From the NCBI GenBank assembly GCA_003446315.1, contig DMBA01000036.1:1-21155 (forward strand): a stretch of 21,155 bases of DNA, in the 5' to 3' direction. Below, in pieces: positions 13,015-21,155 of this stretch. The notes below the pieces were generated by a model. The model worked only from the letters and a program-made list of their open reading frames with translations. It was not told the DNA's origin and did not search any database. The position numbers were made by a program, and so were the translations under genes. Every line of letters begins with the position of its first letter. The first letter of the stretch is position 1. Origin of the DNA: Ruminococcus sp. Its GTDB lineage: Bacteria; Bacillota; Clostridia; Oscillospirales; Ruminococcaceae.

Positions 13015-13542
13015 ATGAAAATCCTCAATTTACATGGCTTTCTGGGCGCTGCCGATAACAAAAACTATCAGGCGCTGTGCAGTCTGATCGCAGCGGAACA
13101 GATCATTTCGCCGAAATTGGATTATATGACAAATGCACCGGAGGAGATTCTTGCAGCGCTTTCTGCGGTTGTTGATGCAGATGATTTTGTGTTTGTCGGA
13201 CAGAGTATCGGCGGATGGTATGCAGATCAACTCAGCCGGCAGTATCATCTGCCTTGTATTCTCACGAATCCGTGCTATTATCCGCATGAACTGGAACTGA
13301 TCGCGCAATCCGGCATCCCGCTGTCGTTTCTGGCGCAATATGCGGCGCTGTCGGCGCATGACCGGAATGCATGTGCCTATGTGCTTTGCAGCGATGCCGA
13401 TACCCTGATTCCGGATAATATTGCAAATTGCACGGCGCTTGCACAGAAGGTCAGCACGGTCAGCGGCAGTCACAGCACCATAAAGGATCTGCCGACGCAT
13501 CTGCATGAGATGCTGGCACAAATCGGTGCGGCTGAACATTAA
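13015..13542 (+). CDS. YqiA-like alpha/beta-hydrolase (esterase)
   Basis: A 175-residue single-domain hydrolase of the YqiA/UPF0227 type. It starts with the oxyanion-loop segment ILNLHGFLGA (3-12), then the nucleophile elbow VGQSIGGWYA (61-70; Ser64), the family's TNPCYYP (84-90), an aspartate in SDADTLIP (126-133) and the catalytic histidine in SGSHS (150-154). YqiA of Escherichia coli hydrolyses short acyl esters in vitro; the true substrate is unknown. No signal peptide is seen, so it is cytoplasmic. ATG 13015 is chosen because AGGGAG lies eight bases upstream; the ATG at 13009 would sit two bases from it. It is a single-gene unit with its own promoter; no strong terminator follows. Confidence 0.85.
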   Translation: MKILNLHGFLGAADNKNYQALCSLIAAEQIISPKLDYMTNAPEEILAALSAVVDADDFVFVGQSIGGWYADQLSRQYHLPCILTNPCYYPHELELIAQSGIPLSFLAQYAALSAHDRNACAYVLCSDADTLIPDNIANCTALAQKVSTVSGSHSTIKDLPTHLHEMLAQIGAAEH

Positions 13543-13582
13543 GTGTTCGTCAATATCACTAACTTTTTTTGTTTTGAGGAAA

Positions 13583-13601
13583 ATATTCTACATATATTCT
13601 A
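13583..13601 (+). repeat. Direct repeat ATATTCTA, 11-bp period, upstream of the dockerin-gene promoter
   Basis: ATATTCTA at 13583-13590 and again at 13594-13601, one helical turn apart and ending 11 bases before the -35 box at 13613. The position suits an activator site, but the units are short and AT-rich, so chance is possible. Confidence 0.3.
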
Positions 13602-13612
13602 TGCGATTTTCC

Positions 13613-13641
13613 TTGACTTTGCCGCAGTAATCCTGTATAAT
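13613..13641 (+). promoter_or_regulatory. Sigma-A promoter of the Ig-like/dockerin gene
   Basis: TTGACT (13613-13618), 17-base spacer, TATAAT (13636-13641). The -10 is consensus and the -35 differs at one base. The start codon of the dockerin gene is 48 bases downstream of the -10. Confidence 0.8.
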
Positions 13642-13688
13642 GGGAATAGCCGAACGTTTTTGCATGTGAGCAAAGGAAGGTGTGTATC

Positions 13689-14723
13689 ATGAAAAGATTG
13701 TGCTCGATCCTGACCGGTATCGTTTTATCTATGCAAATGATATCTGCTGTTTCACGCTATACATATGCTGAAAGTGACACCCCAAAAAAGCAGGTTTTCA
13801 CGGTCAGTCCTTCGGAATTGACAATGATTGAAGGAGAAACCTGCAAGCTGTCTGTAACGGTTGATCCCGAATTTGCGGATCAATCATCCGTTTATCTGCA
13901 TTCGTGTGAGTATAAAACAATTGTCTCACATGATGGTACTGTGACTGCATACAGTTGTGGAGAAGATGAAATTATGGTTGAGGTTTCTGTTCCGGACGAC
14001 AGTTCCGATACAGGAAATCGCATATATTACCAGGAAGTAAAGATTCAGGTGCAGCGGGATGAAACACTCCCTGCGGAAACCCGTGCTGAGTTGGACAGAT
14101 TGCAAAATCATTCCCCATACGGCGAATTTCAGCGAAGATGCCTGGAACTGCTCGGCATTCTGGATGAAAATGCGCCGCGTATTACGGCAGAACAGATCAA
14201 TGAAATCCTGCAAAACACCGCAACGACGGAAGAAATGATTGCAAAAATCAATGCAGTACACAGCTATCCGGATTACATCTGGCACGGCGATCCCGGAGAT
14301 ATGATTTACTGGCTCGATGAAAAAGGAAACGATAAGCTCTGTATCTCAGGCCAATCAATGTTTTTCAGAACGAAAATCTATGATGACGGAACTTATAAAG
14401 AGGAAACAGCGCTATACCCGCCCGAAATTGATTTCGGTACAATTACCGGGCCTATGGACGGTGCAGATCGGACATACATCTTATATAATCAGCTTCCGTA
14501 TGATGATATCAATCCGGTTCACGGCGATGCAAACCATGACGGCGTATTTAATATGGCTGATATTGTCACACTGCAAAAATGGCTGATGAATGTTCCGGAA
14601 ACAAAGATGTTCAATTGGAAAATGGCAGATTTCAATCAAGATGAAAAGCTGAATGCGATTGACCTGACACTGATGAAACGGGCATTGATCGTTTCATCAG
14701 CGGTTCCTGCACGCTGGAACTGA
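13689..14723 (+). CDS. Secreted Ig-like protein with C-terminal type I dockerin, unknown function
   Basis: A 344-residue secreted protein. Residues 1-27 form a signal peptide (MKRLCSILTGIVLS core; cleavage likely after TYA). Residues about 36-122 resemble a bacterial Ig-like (BIG2-type) domain (FTVSPSELTMIEGETCKLSV). The middle part (about 130-270) has a helical stretch (AEQINEILQNTATTEEMIAKIN) and a Trp/Tyr-rich part (YPDYIWHGDPGDMIYWLD) that I do not recognise as any enzyme. Residues 278-334 are a type I dockerin with repeats GDANHDGVFNMADIVTLQKW and DFNQDEKLNAIDLTLMKRA; the second loop has Glu where Gly is usual. ATG 13689 has AAGGAAGG eight bases upstream. It is presumably carried on a cellulosome-like scaffold. 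It converges on the giant protease gene and shares its terminator. Confidence 0.85.
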   Translation: MKRLCSILTGIVLSMQMISAVSRYTYAESDTPKKQVFTVSPSELTMIEGETCKLSVTVDPEFADQSSVYLHSCEYKTIVSHDGTVTAYSCGEDEIMVEVSVPDDSSDTGNRIYYQEVKIQVQRDETLPAETRAELDRLQNHSPYGEFQRRCLELLGILDENAPRITAEQINEILQNTATTEEMIAKINAVHSYPDYIWHGDPGDMIYWLDEKGNDKLCISGQSMFFRTKIYDDGTYKEETALYPPEIDFGTITGPMDGADRTYILYNQLPYDDINPVHGDANHDGVFNMADIVTLQKWLMNVPETKMFNWKMADFNQDEKLNAIDLTLMKRALIVSSAVPARWN

Positions 14724-14734
14724 TCCGGTATACA

Positions 14735-14770
14735 AAAAGGGTTGTAAGCCAAACGACTTACAACCCTTTT
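14735..14770. terminator. Bidirectional Rho-independent terminator
   Basis: AAAAGGGTTGTAAG (14735-14748) pairs perfectly over 14 bp with CTTACAACCCTTTT (14757-14770), eight-base loop. The A-run on one side and T-run on the other make it work on both strands, ending both the Ig-like/dockerin gene and the convergent protease gene. Confidence 0.92.
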
Positions 14771-14797
14771 CATATTTATGGTTCGGAAACGAACATG

Positions 14798-17700
14798 TCA
14801 GTCATTTGCGATGATCGCCCGGATCGCATCTGCATCCAGCAGATCGAGGCAGCCGTCCTGATTCAGATCGGCTGCTGCAAATGCAGAATCGCTCATCAGC
14901 ATGCCGGGGCATTCTGTGATCCAGCGGATCAGGGTCAGATAATCATTGTTGTTCACGATGCCGTCGCCGGTGATGTCGCCCATGCAGTCTGTCTGCGGAT
15001 CCGGTATAGCCACGCATATGCCGGTTCTCAGCATAAACGAATAGGATTCGCAGTCCTTATCGCAGTAGAATGTTCTGGTTGTGCAGAGTTCTGCGAGCAG
15101 TTCTTCTGTGTATCCTGCCACAGGAATATTTGTATCTGTTTCCGGATCATATACTGTTTCCGGAAGCTGAATGCCGATATTTTCGCCATCATACCGATTC
15201 AGATATGCTTTGCCTTCACGGATCAAATATTCGCTTTCCGCAGCCTGAATCGTATGGGTCAGCACATCATCCAGATATACAGTGAGCGTATAAGGCACGT
15301 CATTGCAGACGTTCAGATGATCTCCGACTGCAATGAACCAAAGCGTTTCGCCTTGCTTCAGTTCGATCGTGCTGCGTTCCGGCGGGAGAAGTGCCATATC
15401 CGGATCATAAGCAAAAACATTGATGCCGGAGAATTTGGGATCCGGTCTTTCAAAGCTGTATTGTCCGTCTTTCGGTGCACAGAAACGGAAGCGCTGCATA
15501 TCGCCGGGCATGGGAATGGTTGCTGTTACTGTACGCCCCGGCTTCAAATCCTTCATCTCTGTATCTGCTTCAAATGCTGCGGGATCCGGTTCCGGTGCGA
15601 GATAGTAGTGGAAATTAAGGGAACCAATGCTGTTTTCGGTACCGATCAGTGAGATGCAAGCATGTCCCGGTTCATTGTTTCCGCCGTAGCAGAGAATATT
15701 GTAGTCAACGCCTTCTGTGAGGACATCATCGCCGTTCTTTACGCGGATCGCAGGCATGGTATTGCCCTGTGTGAACATGCTCTGCGTATCGCCTTCAACG
15801 GTGCATGCAGTCAGGTCGATATAATCGGAAAGAAGTGTATAGTGGATCGGATCCGTTCGTGTGGGATCATTCCATGACGCATAGACCAGATATGTCCGTC
15901 CGGGTGTGACATCCATGAAGTCATAGAGATAGGATTGTCCGTCCAGAATGAGGATTTCTTTTTGCAGTTCCGGATCAATGATCGTCAGGGATGCAAGCTG
16001 GTTTTCATTCATGCTGATGCCGTAATGTGCCTGATCCGGAATCCATTCTGCGCTGAATGAAGTATCGTTTTCAAGTGTGCCGTTGCCGGTTTTCAATTCC
16101 GGCAGGTTAGATTGTTCATCCGCCTTTACGATCACGCAGAATGTGCGTTCGCCGCTGAAATTGCCGATGCCGTACAGCGTCATATGATAGAAACCGCATT
16201 CTTTGATCGGCTTATTCGGCAGCAGGATCATATAGTCCTGACCTTGTTTCAGTGTTTCGCCCTGATAGGTCAGTGTGATCTCCGGTTTCAGTTCTTCGCC
16301 GGTATATTGCAGGATATTTGCATGCAATTCTGCATGTTCAATCCCGATCATGGTTTGCTTCATGGTTTCCACAACGAATTCTGTTTCTTTGTCAAATTGT
16401 GCGATAAAGAAGCGGTAAGTTCCGGCTTCCAGTTCCAGCGTCGGGTCTGTTTCTGTGCCGAAAGCAAAATGAACTGCCACCCAGTCTTTCTTGATTTTGT
16501 CGTACCGGAATACAGAATAGATATAGGAACTGTCGGGATCGGGCGAATTTGTTTTCCGCAGCCGGCACTGATAGCCGTTTGTTGCGTGCAGTTCGAAGCA
16601 TTTGCTGTATTGATCCAGTTTGAACGGTTTGTCCATGTGAATCGTTTCGGGGGCATAAGGGCCGGTTGTCAGTGCCGGCAATTGGATGTAGTATCTGACC
16701 TGGAAAGTACCATAATACGCTCCGATACCGTGAACGAGTGCAATGACTGGCTGCTGAGTTTCAAAAGCAGAAGGAACGCAGTCATTATTCGCGCAGATCT
16801 CATAATCTTTGCCCTGTACCAGTTTTGTATCTCCGATCTTGAGCGAAGTGACAGGAATTTGCGGTTTTCCGTTGTAGTAGATGAGCATCCGGTCCTCAAA
16901 CGTGCAATATCCCAGATATTTGCTGCGATCTACCGCACGCGCAGTAAGGACATACATGCCTTCCGGGATGGTGACGGAATCGCTTTGGTTTTCTAATGTG
17001 ATATAAAAATCATTTCCGCTGATCTCGGCGGAGCTATATACTTTTTCATTGAAAAGGAAGCTGCCGGCATCGTTGACAGATGAGTCGGAGGCGAATTGAC
17101 CCAGGGAGAATTCTTCCAATTCATCCATGTCATAATTGTAAACATGGATCACAGGCATGGTTTCTTCGTCATCGGGTAATTTTTTTCCGGAAGAAAAAGC
17201 CTTTCGGTATGCATCGGAATAACCCGCCATTACCACAAATTCTTCCTTGGTGAGAGCAGGATTTGTCACATGATAGGTGATCTTCTGACCGGGGAGAAGC
17301 TCCGGCACATTGCAAGTTTCGCCAAATGTGTATTCTTCTTCAATCGTTTCCGGTTTCGGTTTGCCGATTAGCTGACAGGATTTTGTTCCGCGGTATTTTC
17401 CCATTCCGAATACGATCAGCCAAACCGTATCATCTTCCTCTGCATATACGGCTTTATAATCAATATTTGCTCTGAGGATGGAGTTTTTTCCTTCAAAATA
17501 AACGGGGATCTCATTGGGATCAGGCAGTTCTGATTTTGATGTAAATTTCTGCCTGACTGTGATGTCCAGAAGATTATTGGTCGGTTTTTCCTTTGAGATC
17601 CGTACACCGCTGGCATAGGCTGGAATGGAACCGGAGCAGTGGGCAGAAATCTGTGCCACGATTTTATAAGATTTGCCGGCTTCCATTGCGATGGGGGACT

Positions 17701-20700
17701 CGCGCGGAATGTCGCTGTAATTCCATTCTCTTATGGATGCAAGCAGCTCATTTTGGTCGTTGAAAACCTTTGTAATTACCGAAGCGTCTTCCGGAAGAAT
17801 ATAGTATTCTCCGTCTTCCTCGGGGGTGAAGATGCAGCTTGCGGTGCCGTTGAGTGCGTAGTCATCATCATCGAGTTGCGTTAGTTCCCCGATCTGATTC
17901 CAGTCCAGCACAAAAACGCTGTCGGATGAAATGGATGAGACCGGTTCCATTGCCTGGATCGTGATATCCAGCGTTTTGGATGTCAGGATATTGCCTGCAT
18001 GATCCACGAGATCTGCCCGCAGTGTGACGGTTCCGGGCGCAGTGGTATTGAGCAGAAGCGTTTCACCGTCTGTATCCAGAAGGAAGGGTTCTGCCGGCGC
18101 TTCATATCCGGGCAGATAATTTGTTTTCACTGCGGTAAACACGACTTTACTGTTTGCAGCAAGTGCATAGCAGTCATTGAGCGAAACGTCTGTATTTTGC
18201 ATGCAGGAATCGAACCCGTCCGGAATATAGATATCCGGTGTCATGTAATAATCGACATGGGCAGTTCTTGCAAATGTGCTCATCGGAGAATCTGCCGGTG
18301 CGGCGATGATCATTCCTTCACTGTTAGAATTCAGCGGGTTCTTTTGTCCGTGTGCAACATGGTCGCCGAAGATGTATGTAATATGACCATTGTTCGTACT
18401 TGCATCCAAAGCATCCATTTCCAGTATTTCTGCGCTGTCAAGATAGATTCGTTTGCTTTGGGTGAACGCAAATGCATGTTGCGGGATCTCTTTCAGAGCC
18501 GGAAGATGGATTTCATCGGCTTGGAAATTCATGAAGGAGAGCCGTTTCACTTGCGTCAGTGAATCAAATGTGACACAATTGAAATGCTGCGACTCAAAAC
18601 CAATGAGTGATGAATCTCCGATTGAAATGAGCTTAGAGAAATCAATGCTGCATTGTGACAGTATGTGTGTGTTGCCGAAGGTATTGATATACAACGCAGA
18701 ATCGCCCAGCGTGGTTACACCGGGTGCATCCAGTGTTGTAAGTTTTTTGCAGTCGTAAAAGACATAATCCGGCAGAACCGTGATGCTTTCCGGAAGCACG
18801 GCTTTGGTCAGATATTCACAGCCGAAAAACGAGAAACTATCCAGTGTTTTCAAATGGGGGAATACTGCACTGCAAATGCCGCTGTCTGAAAATGCAGAAT
18901 TGTGGATTGTTTCGATCAGGTTGTTTTCGCCGAAAGGATCGGTGCCCGGTTTGAGTGCTTCCGAAAAAGCCGTGTTTCCGATGGTTTTCAGAGCCGGCAT
19001 ATCCAGTTGGGTGAGCTGATTATCATTTTTGAAAGCAAAGTCCGCGATGCTTTCTGTTCCTGTTGCAGTTACGGATCTCAGATTTGTGCAGGATTGAAAT
19101 GCACTTTCACCGATTTTCACAACGCTGTCCGGCAAAACGATGCTGTTCAGATTTGTGTCATCCCGGAAAACGCCTTCTCCGATTTCGGTGATCTCACCCG
19201 GTGCAAAGTAATCGTTCAGATTCAGATTTGTTTCATAGCCGTCATAATGCAGCAGAACGCCGTCTTTTGCGGAGAACATCCGATCACCCAGCGTTTGATC
19301 GCCGATCATATACAGATAATGGAACGGATCGCTGATGTATTTTCCGACCGCCACGACTGCCTGGATAACGGTTGTATCCGTGATTTCGATCGGGGCGGTA
19401 TATTGGATCCAGTTTTCCGGTGTCGGTTCGGAACCGTCCAGTGTATAGTATAAGTGATCTGCGTATTTTTCAGGGAACGAAACTGTGACAGGTTCCTCAT
19501 ATTTTCCGGGATCCGGATTGGGCACAGGCGGATCTGTTACGAACTCATAATGCCAGTGTCCGCGTGCACTTCGTTTGCCGTCTTTCACGGTGATCGCATA
19601 AAGATCGGTGATATTGTCGATCAGGATCGCCTCACCCTGATACAGAATACCGGAATCTGCTTCCGGCAGCGTGCCGTCGGTTGTATAGCGGATCTCAGAA
19701 TCCGGTTCGGCGGCGGAGAGCGTTACCGTGAATACATCTTTATATTTGCCAGATTTCACAGATGCTTCCGGATGCGGCAGATCAGAGCTGTTGAAATCCA
19801 GATTTGCGATATTGACCAGACCCCAGCCGTATTTTTCATCAAATCCGGTTTCGCCGAGGTCGATCGCGCCTGCTTTCAGGCACTCATATACCTCATCGCG
19901 TGAAAAATCGTTCCGGACAGAGAGAATATCTGCTGCACAGCCGGCAACATGCGGGCATGCCATACTGGTGCCGCTGAGTGCAGCAACGCTGTCGGGCGAT
20001 TCGGTCGCAGCACTGTAAATGACATCGCCCGGCGCAGCAAAGTCGATCAGTGCGCCGTAATTGCTGAATGCAGAAAGCCAATAAGGTGCTTTTCGATTTC
20101 GTTCATCATTCGTTTGTGTATCCCGGAAATTGTAGAGACTGTAATCAATGTAATGGTCACAGACGGAAGAAACCGTAATCACATCCGGAATATTGGCAGG
20201 ATTGTCGTATTTTGCGTTATGAGAATCATTTCCGGCTGCTACAATACAAACAGTATCTTTTTCGAGCATGACACGCATGCCTTCTTCTAACAGAGGAGAT
20301 ACGCCAAGACCGCCGAAACTCATGCTTGCGATATCTGCATCCTGTTCCGCAGCATAATGCATTGCACAGTAGATCCCAAGCTCCGTGCCGTAACCCTGTG
20401 CATTCAGAACTTTAAGCGGCAGGATCTTGACATTTTCCGGTGACATGCCGCAGATAATGCCGGAACAATGGGTGCCGTGTCCGTTCAGATCCTCATAGCT
20501 GCCGTTGCTTTCATCAACGAATGATGCGCCGCCTTCTGCGATCCGGTTTTCGAACCAGTGATGTTCCGGATAGATACCGGTGTCGATGACAGCAACTTTG
20601 ACTTCCGGCGCAGAAGCGCCGATCTCAGCGTATTGTGTCAGGAAGCTGTCCGCGCCGACCGCGCTCCAGCCCCAGTTATCGGTCGGAAACGGATAGCTGC

Positions 20701-21155
20701 CGGAAGACGATGGATCCGCCGTGATATGATAAACACGGTTCGGTTCTGCAAAGATAACGGTTTCATCTGCCTGATATGCCTGATATGCTGCATATGCATC
20801 TGCTGCCGTCGGGTACTGCAAAACATGCAGATCATTCCATTCGTCTGCGATCTCCGATCCGCCGAATGTATCAGACAATTCCGCAGCTTTGACGATGAGC
20901 GTACCGGAACGAAACGGATCACTGACATAGATCCCGGTTTCTGTTTCGCAGGTTTCCAGTCCGATCAGCGGGGCTGCCTCTTCCAGCGTGAGATATTCTT
21001 TGTCTGTTTTTTCGCCGGAACGGACTGTTTCTGAGGCTTTGATCTGAAGGGAACCGTCAACCACGCGGAAGCCGGAAAACTGTTCTCCGAAAACGGCTTC
21101 CCCGTCCCGAAGGAGCTGCCTGTCGGTTTTGCTGTAGCAAAGCGTACCGAAAGTG
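14798..21155 (-). CDS. Giant subtilisin-like protease with LRR, Ig-like repeats and dockerin (N terminus outside window)
   Basis: At least 2118 residues, open to the window edge (residue 1 here is the codon at 21154-21152). Residues 1-90 resemble a stalk/copper-amine-oxidase-N-like module. The S8 peptidase covers about 180-455 with VAVIDTGI (Asp191), NGHGTHCSG (His226), VAAGNDS (Asn309) and LSGTSMACPHVAG (Ser397): the catalytic set is complete. Two chitobiase C-terminal-type modules follow (about 461-540 and 541-615; RYTTDGTLP, YYTLDGSEP). Residues about 620-935 are BspA-type leucine-rich repeats (IVLPDSVVKIGESAFQSCTNL). Four repeats with a DY...G.G.Y.G pattern lie near 1190-1265, 1430-1492, 1605-1678 and 1780-1852. 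The last 62 residues are a dockerin (GDITGDGIVNNNDYLTLIRW; DLNQDGCLDLLDADAIRA). Secretion signal is not visible. Probably a cellulosome-borne protease acting outside the cell. Confidence 0.93.
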   Translation of the reverse strand, partial: TFGTLCYSKTDRQLLRDGEAVFGEQFSGFRVVDGSLQIKASETVRSGEKTDKEYLTLEEAAPLIGLETCETETGIYVSDPFRSGTLIVKAAELSDTFGGSEIADEWNDLHVLQYPTAADAYAAYQAYQADETVIFAEPNRVYHITADPSSSGSYPFPTDNWGWSAVGADSFLTQYAEIGASAPEVKVAVIDTGIYPEHHWFENRIAEGGASFVDESNGSYEDLNGHGTHCSGIICGMSPENVKILPLKVLNAQGYGTELGIYCAMHYAAEQDADIASMSFGGLGVSPLLEEGMRVMLEKDTVCIVAAGNDSHNAKYDNPANIPDVITVSSVCDHYIDYSLYNFRDTQTNDERNRKAPYWLSAFSNYGALIDFAAPGDVIYSAATESPDSVAALSGTSMACPHVAGCAADILSVRNDFSRDEVYECLKAGAIDLGETGFDEKYGWGLVNIANLDFNSSDLPHPEASVKSGKYKDVFTVTLSAAEPDSEIRYTTDGTLPEADSGILYQGEAILIDNITDLYAITVKDGKRSARGHWHYEFVTDPPVPNPDPGKYEEPVTVSFPEKYADHLYYTLDGSEPTPENWIQYTAPIEITDTTVIQAVVAVGKYISDPFHYLYMIGDQTLGDRMFSAKDGVLLHYDGYETNLNLNDYFAPGEITEIGEGVFRDDTNLNSIVLPDSVVKIGESAFQSCTNLRSVTATGTESIADFAFKNDNQLTQLDMPALKTIGNTAFSEALKPGTDPFGENNLIETIHNSAFSDSGICSAVFPHLKTLDSFSFFGCEYLTKAVLPESITVLPDYVFYDCKKLTTLDAPGVTTLGDSALYINTFGNTHILSQCSIDFSKLISIGDSSLIGFESQHFNCVTFDSLTQVKRLSFMNFQADEIHLPALKEIPQHAFAFTQSKRIYLDSAEILEMDALDASTNNGHITYIFGDHVAHGQKNPLNSNSEGMIIAAPADSPMSTFARTAHVDYYMTPDIYIPDGFDSCMQNTDVSLNDCYALAANSKVVFTAVKTNYLPGYEAPAEPFLLDTDGETLLLNTTAPGTVTLRADLVDHAGNILTSKTLDITIQAMEPVSSISSDSVFVLDWNQIGELTQLDDDDYALNGTASCIFTPEEDGEYYILPEDASVITKVFNDQNELLASIREWNYSDIPRESPIAMEAGKSYKIVAQISAHCSGSIPAYASGVRISKEKPTNNLLDITVRQKFTSKSELPDPNEIPVYFEGKNSILRANIDYKAVYAEEDDTVWLIVFGMGKYRGTKSCQLIGKPKPETIEEEYTFGETCNVPELLPGQKITYHVTNPALTKEEFVVMAGYSDAYRKAFSSGKKLPDDEETMPVIHVYNYDMDELEEFSLGQFASDSSVNDAGSFLFNEKVYSSAEISGNDFYITLENQSDSVTIPEGMYVLTARAVDRSKYLGYCTFEDRMLIYYNGKPQIPVTSLKIGDTKLVQGKDYEICANNDCVPSAFETQQPVIALVHGIGAYYGTFQVRYYIQLPALTTGPYAPETIHMDKPFKLDQYSKCFELHATNGYQCRLRKTNSPDPDSSYIYSVFRYDKIKKDWVAVHFAFGTETDPTLELEAGTYRFFIAQFDKETEFVVETMKQTMIGIEHAELHANILQYTGEELKPEITLTYQGETLKQGQDYMILLPNKPIKECGFYHMTLYGIGNFSGERTFCVIVKADEQSNLPELKTGNGTLENDTSFSAEWIPDQAHYGISMNENQLASLTIIDPELQKEILILDGQSYLYDFMDVTPGRTYLVYASWNDPTRTDPIHYTLLSDYIDLTACTVEGDTQSMFTQGNTMPAIRVKNGDDVLTEGVDYNILCYGGNNEPGHACISLIGTENSIGSLNFHYYLAPEPDPAAFEADTEMKDLKPGRTVTATIPMPGDMQRFRFCAPKDGQYSFERPDPKFSGINVFAYDPDMALLPPERSTIELKQGETLWFIAVGDHLNVCNDVPYTLTVYLDDVLTHTIQAAESEYLIREGKAYLNRYDGENIGIQLPETVYDPETDTNIPVAGYTEELLAELCTTRTFYCDKDCESYSFMLRTGICVAIPDPQTDCMGDITGDGIVNNNDYLTLIRWITECPGMLMSDSAFAAADLNQDGCLDLLDADAIRAIIAND

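Noticed and set aside
13534..13575. Possible terminator after the YqiA-like gene (GAACA/TGTTC hairpin, then T7)
   Set aside because: The stem is only five base pairs and the T-run starts about 15 bases later, so it is not a convincing Rho-independent terminator.
14795..15652. 285-residue open frame on the plus strand opposite the protease C terminus
   Set aside because: Cys/Ile-rich antisense frame over the dockerin and repeat region of the protease; no promoter or motif.
14798..21155. CRISPR-like or simple tandem DNA repeats within the protease gene
   Set aside because: The repeats are seen only at the protein level (LRR and Ig-like); no regularly spaced identical DNA units were noticed.
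1..21155. tRNA, rRNA, transposase or phage genes
   Set aside because: No cloverleaf, rRNA-like stretch, transposase motif or terminal inverted repeat was recognised on either strand.

Overview
This window looks like a plant-fibre-degrading Firmicute, most likely a Ruminococcus-type member of the Oscillospiraceae. The evidence is three secreted proteins that end in type I dockerins (the cellulosome docking module), a GH11 xylanase and a GH16 glucanase, and a housekeeping block of the hprK / murB / rapZ kind. Base composition appears near-balanced by eye. The species cannot be fixed from the sequence alone.

Layout. (1) Positions 1-4166, plus strand: a tightly packed housekeeping operon with the 3' end of hprK, a PHP-domain phosphoesterase, murB, rapZ, a biotin-protein ligase without the DNA-binding domain, and a small membrane protein whose reading frame looks interrupted. 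A 15-bp perfect hairpin at 4176-4210 separates it from the convergent block. (2) Positions 12444 down to 4290, minus strand: eight genes. First come two STAS proteins, a degenerate histidine-kinase-type ATPase, a PAS-HD-GYP protein, an RsbW-type kinase and a membrane-bound SpoIIE/RsbU-type phosphatase. Then, with only a 20-nt gap, comes a secreted GH16-beta-propeller-dockerin enzyme, and last a GH11-CBM xylanase lipoprotein. A consensus promoter (TTGACA-17-TATAAT) starts the block. A second promoter, preceded by tandem repeats and followed by an inverted repeat, lies before the xylanase. (3) Positions 12547-13542: a gene-free divergent region, then a YqiA-like alpha/beta hydrolase behind its own promoter and a hairpin-rich leader. 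(4) Positions 13689-14723, plus strand: a secreted Ig-like/dockerin protein with a clear promoter and a bidirectional terminator. (5) Positions 21155 down to 14798, minus strand: a giant subtilisin-like protease with chitobiase-type modules, leucine-rich repeats, four Ig-like repeat units and a C-terminal dockerin, truncated at its N terminus by the window edge.

How the genes may work together. The most striking arrangement is a complete partner-switching module (phosphatase, kinase, two phospho-acceptor STAS proteins, a degenerate kinase-like protein) combined with an HD-GYP phosphodiesterase and physically linked to secreted plant-polysaccharide hydrolases. The phosphatase has an extracellular sensor region, so the natural inference is that an outside signal is passed through STAS phosphorylation to an output that is not encoded in the window, and that hydrolase supply is tied to it. 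The linkage is seen in the sequence; the signal and the output are not.
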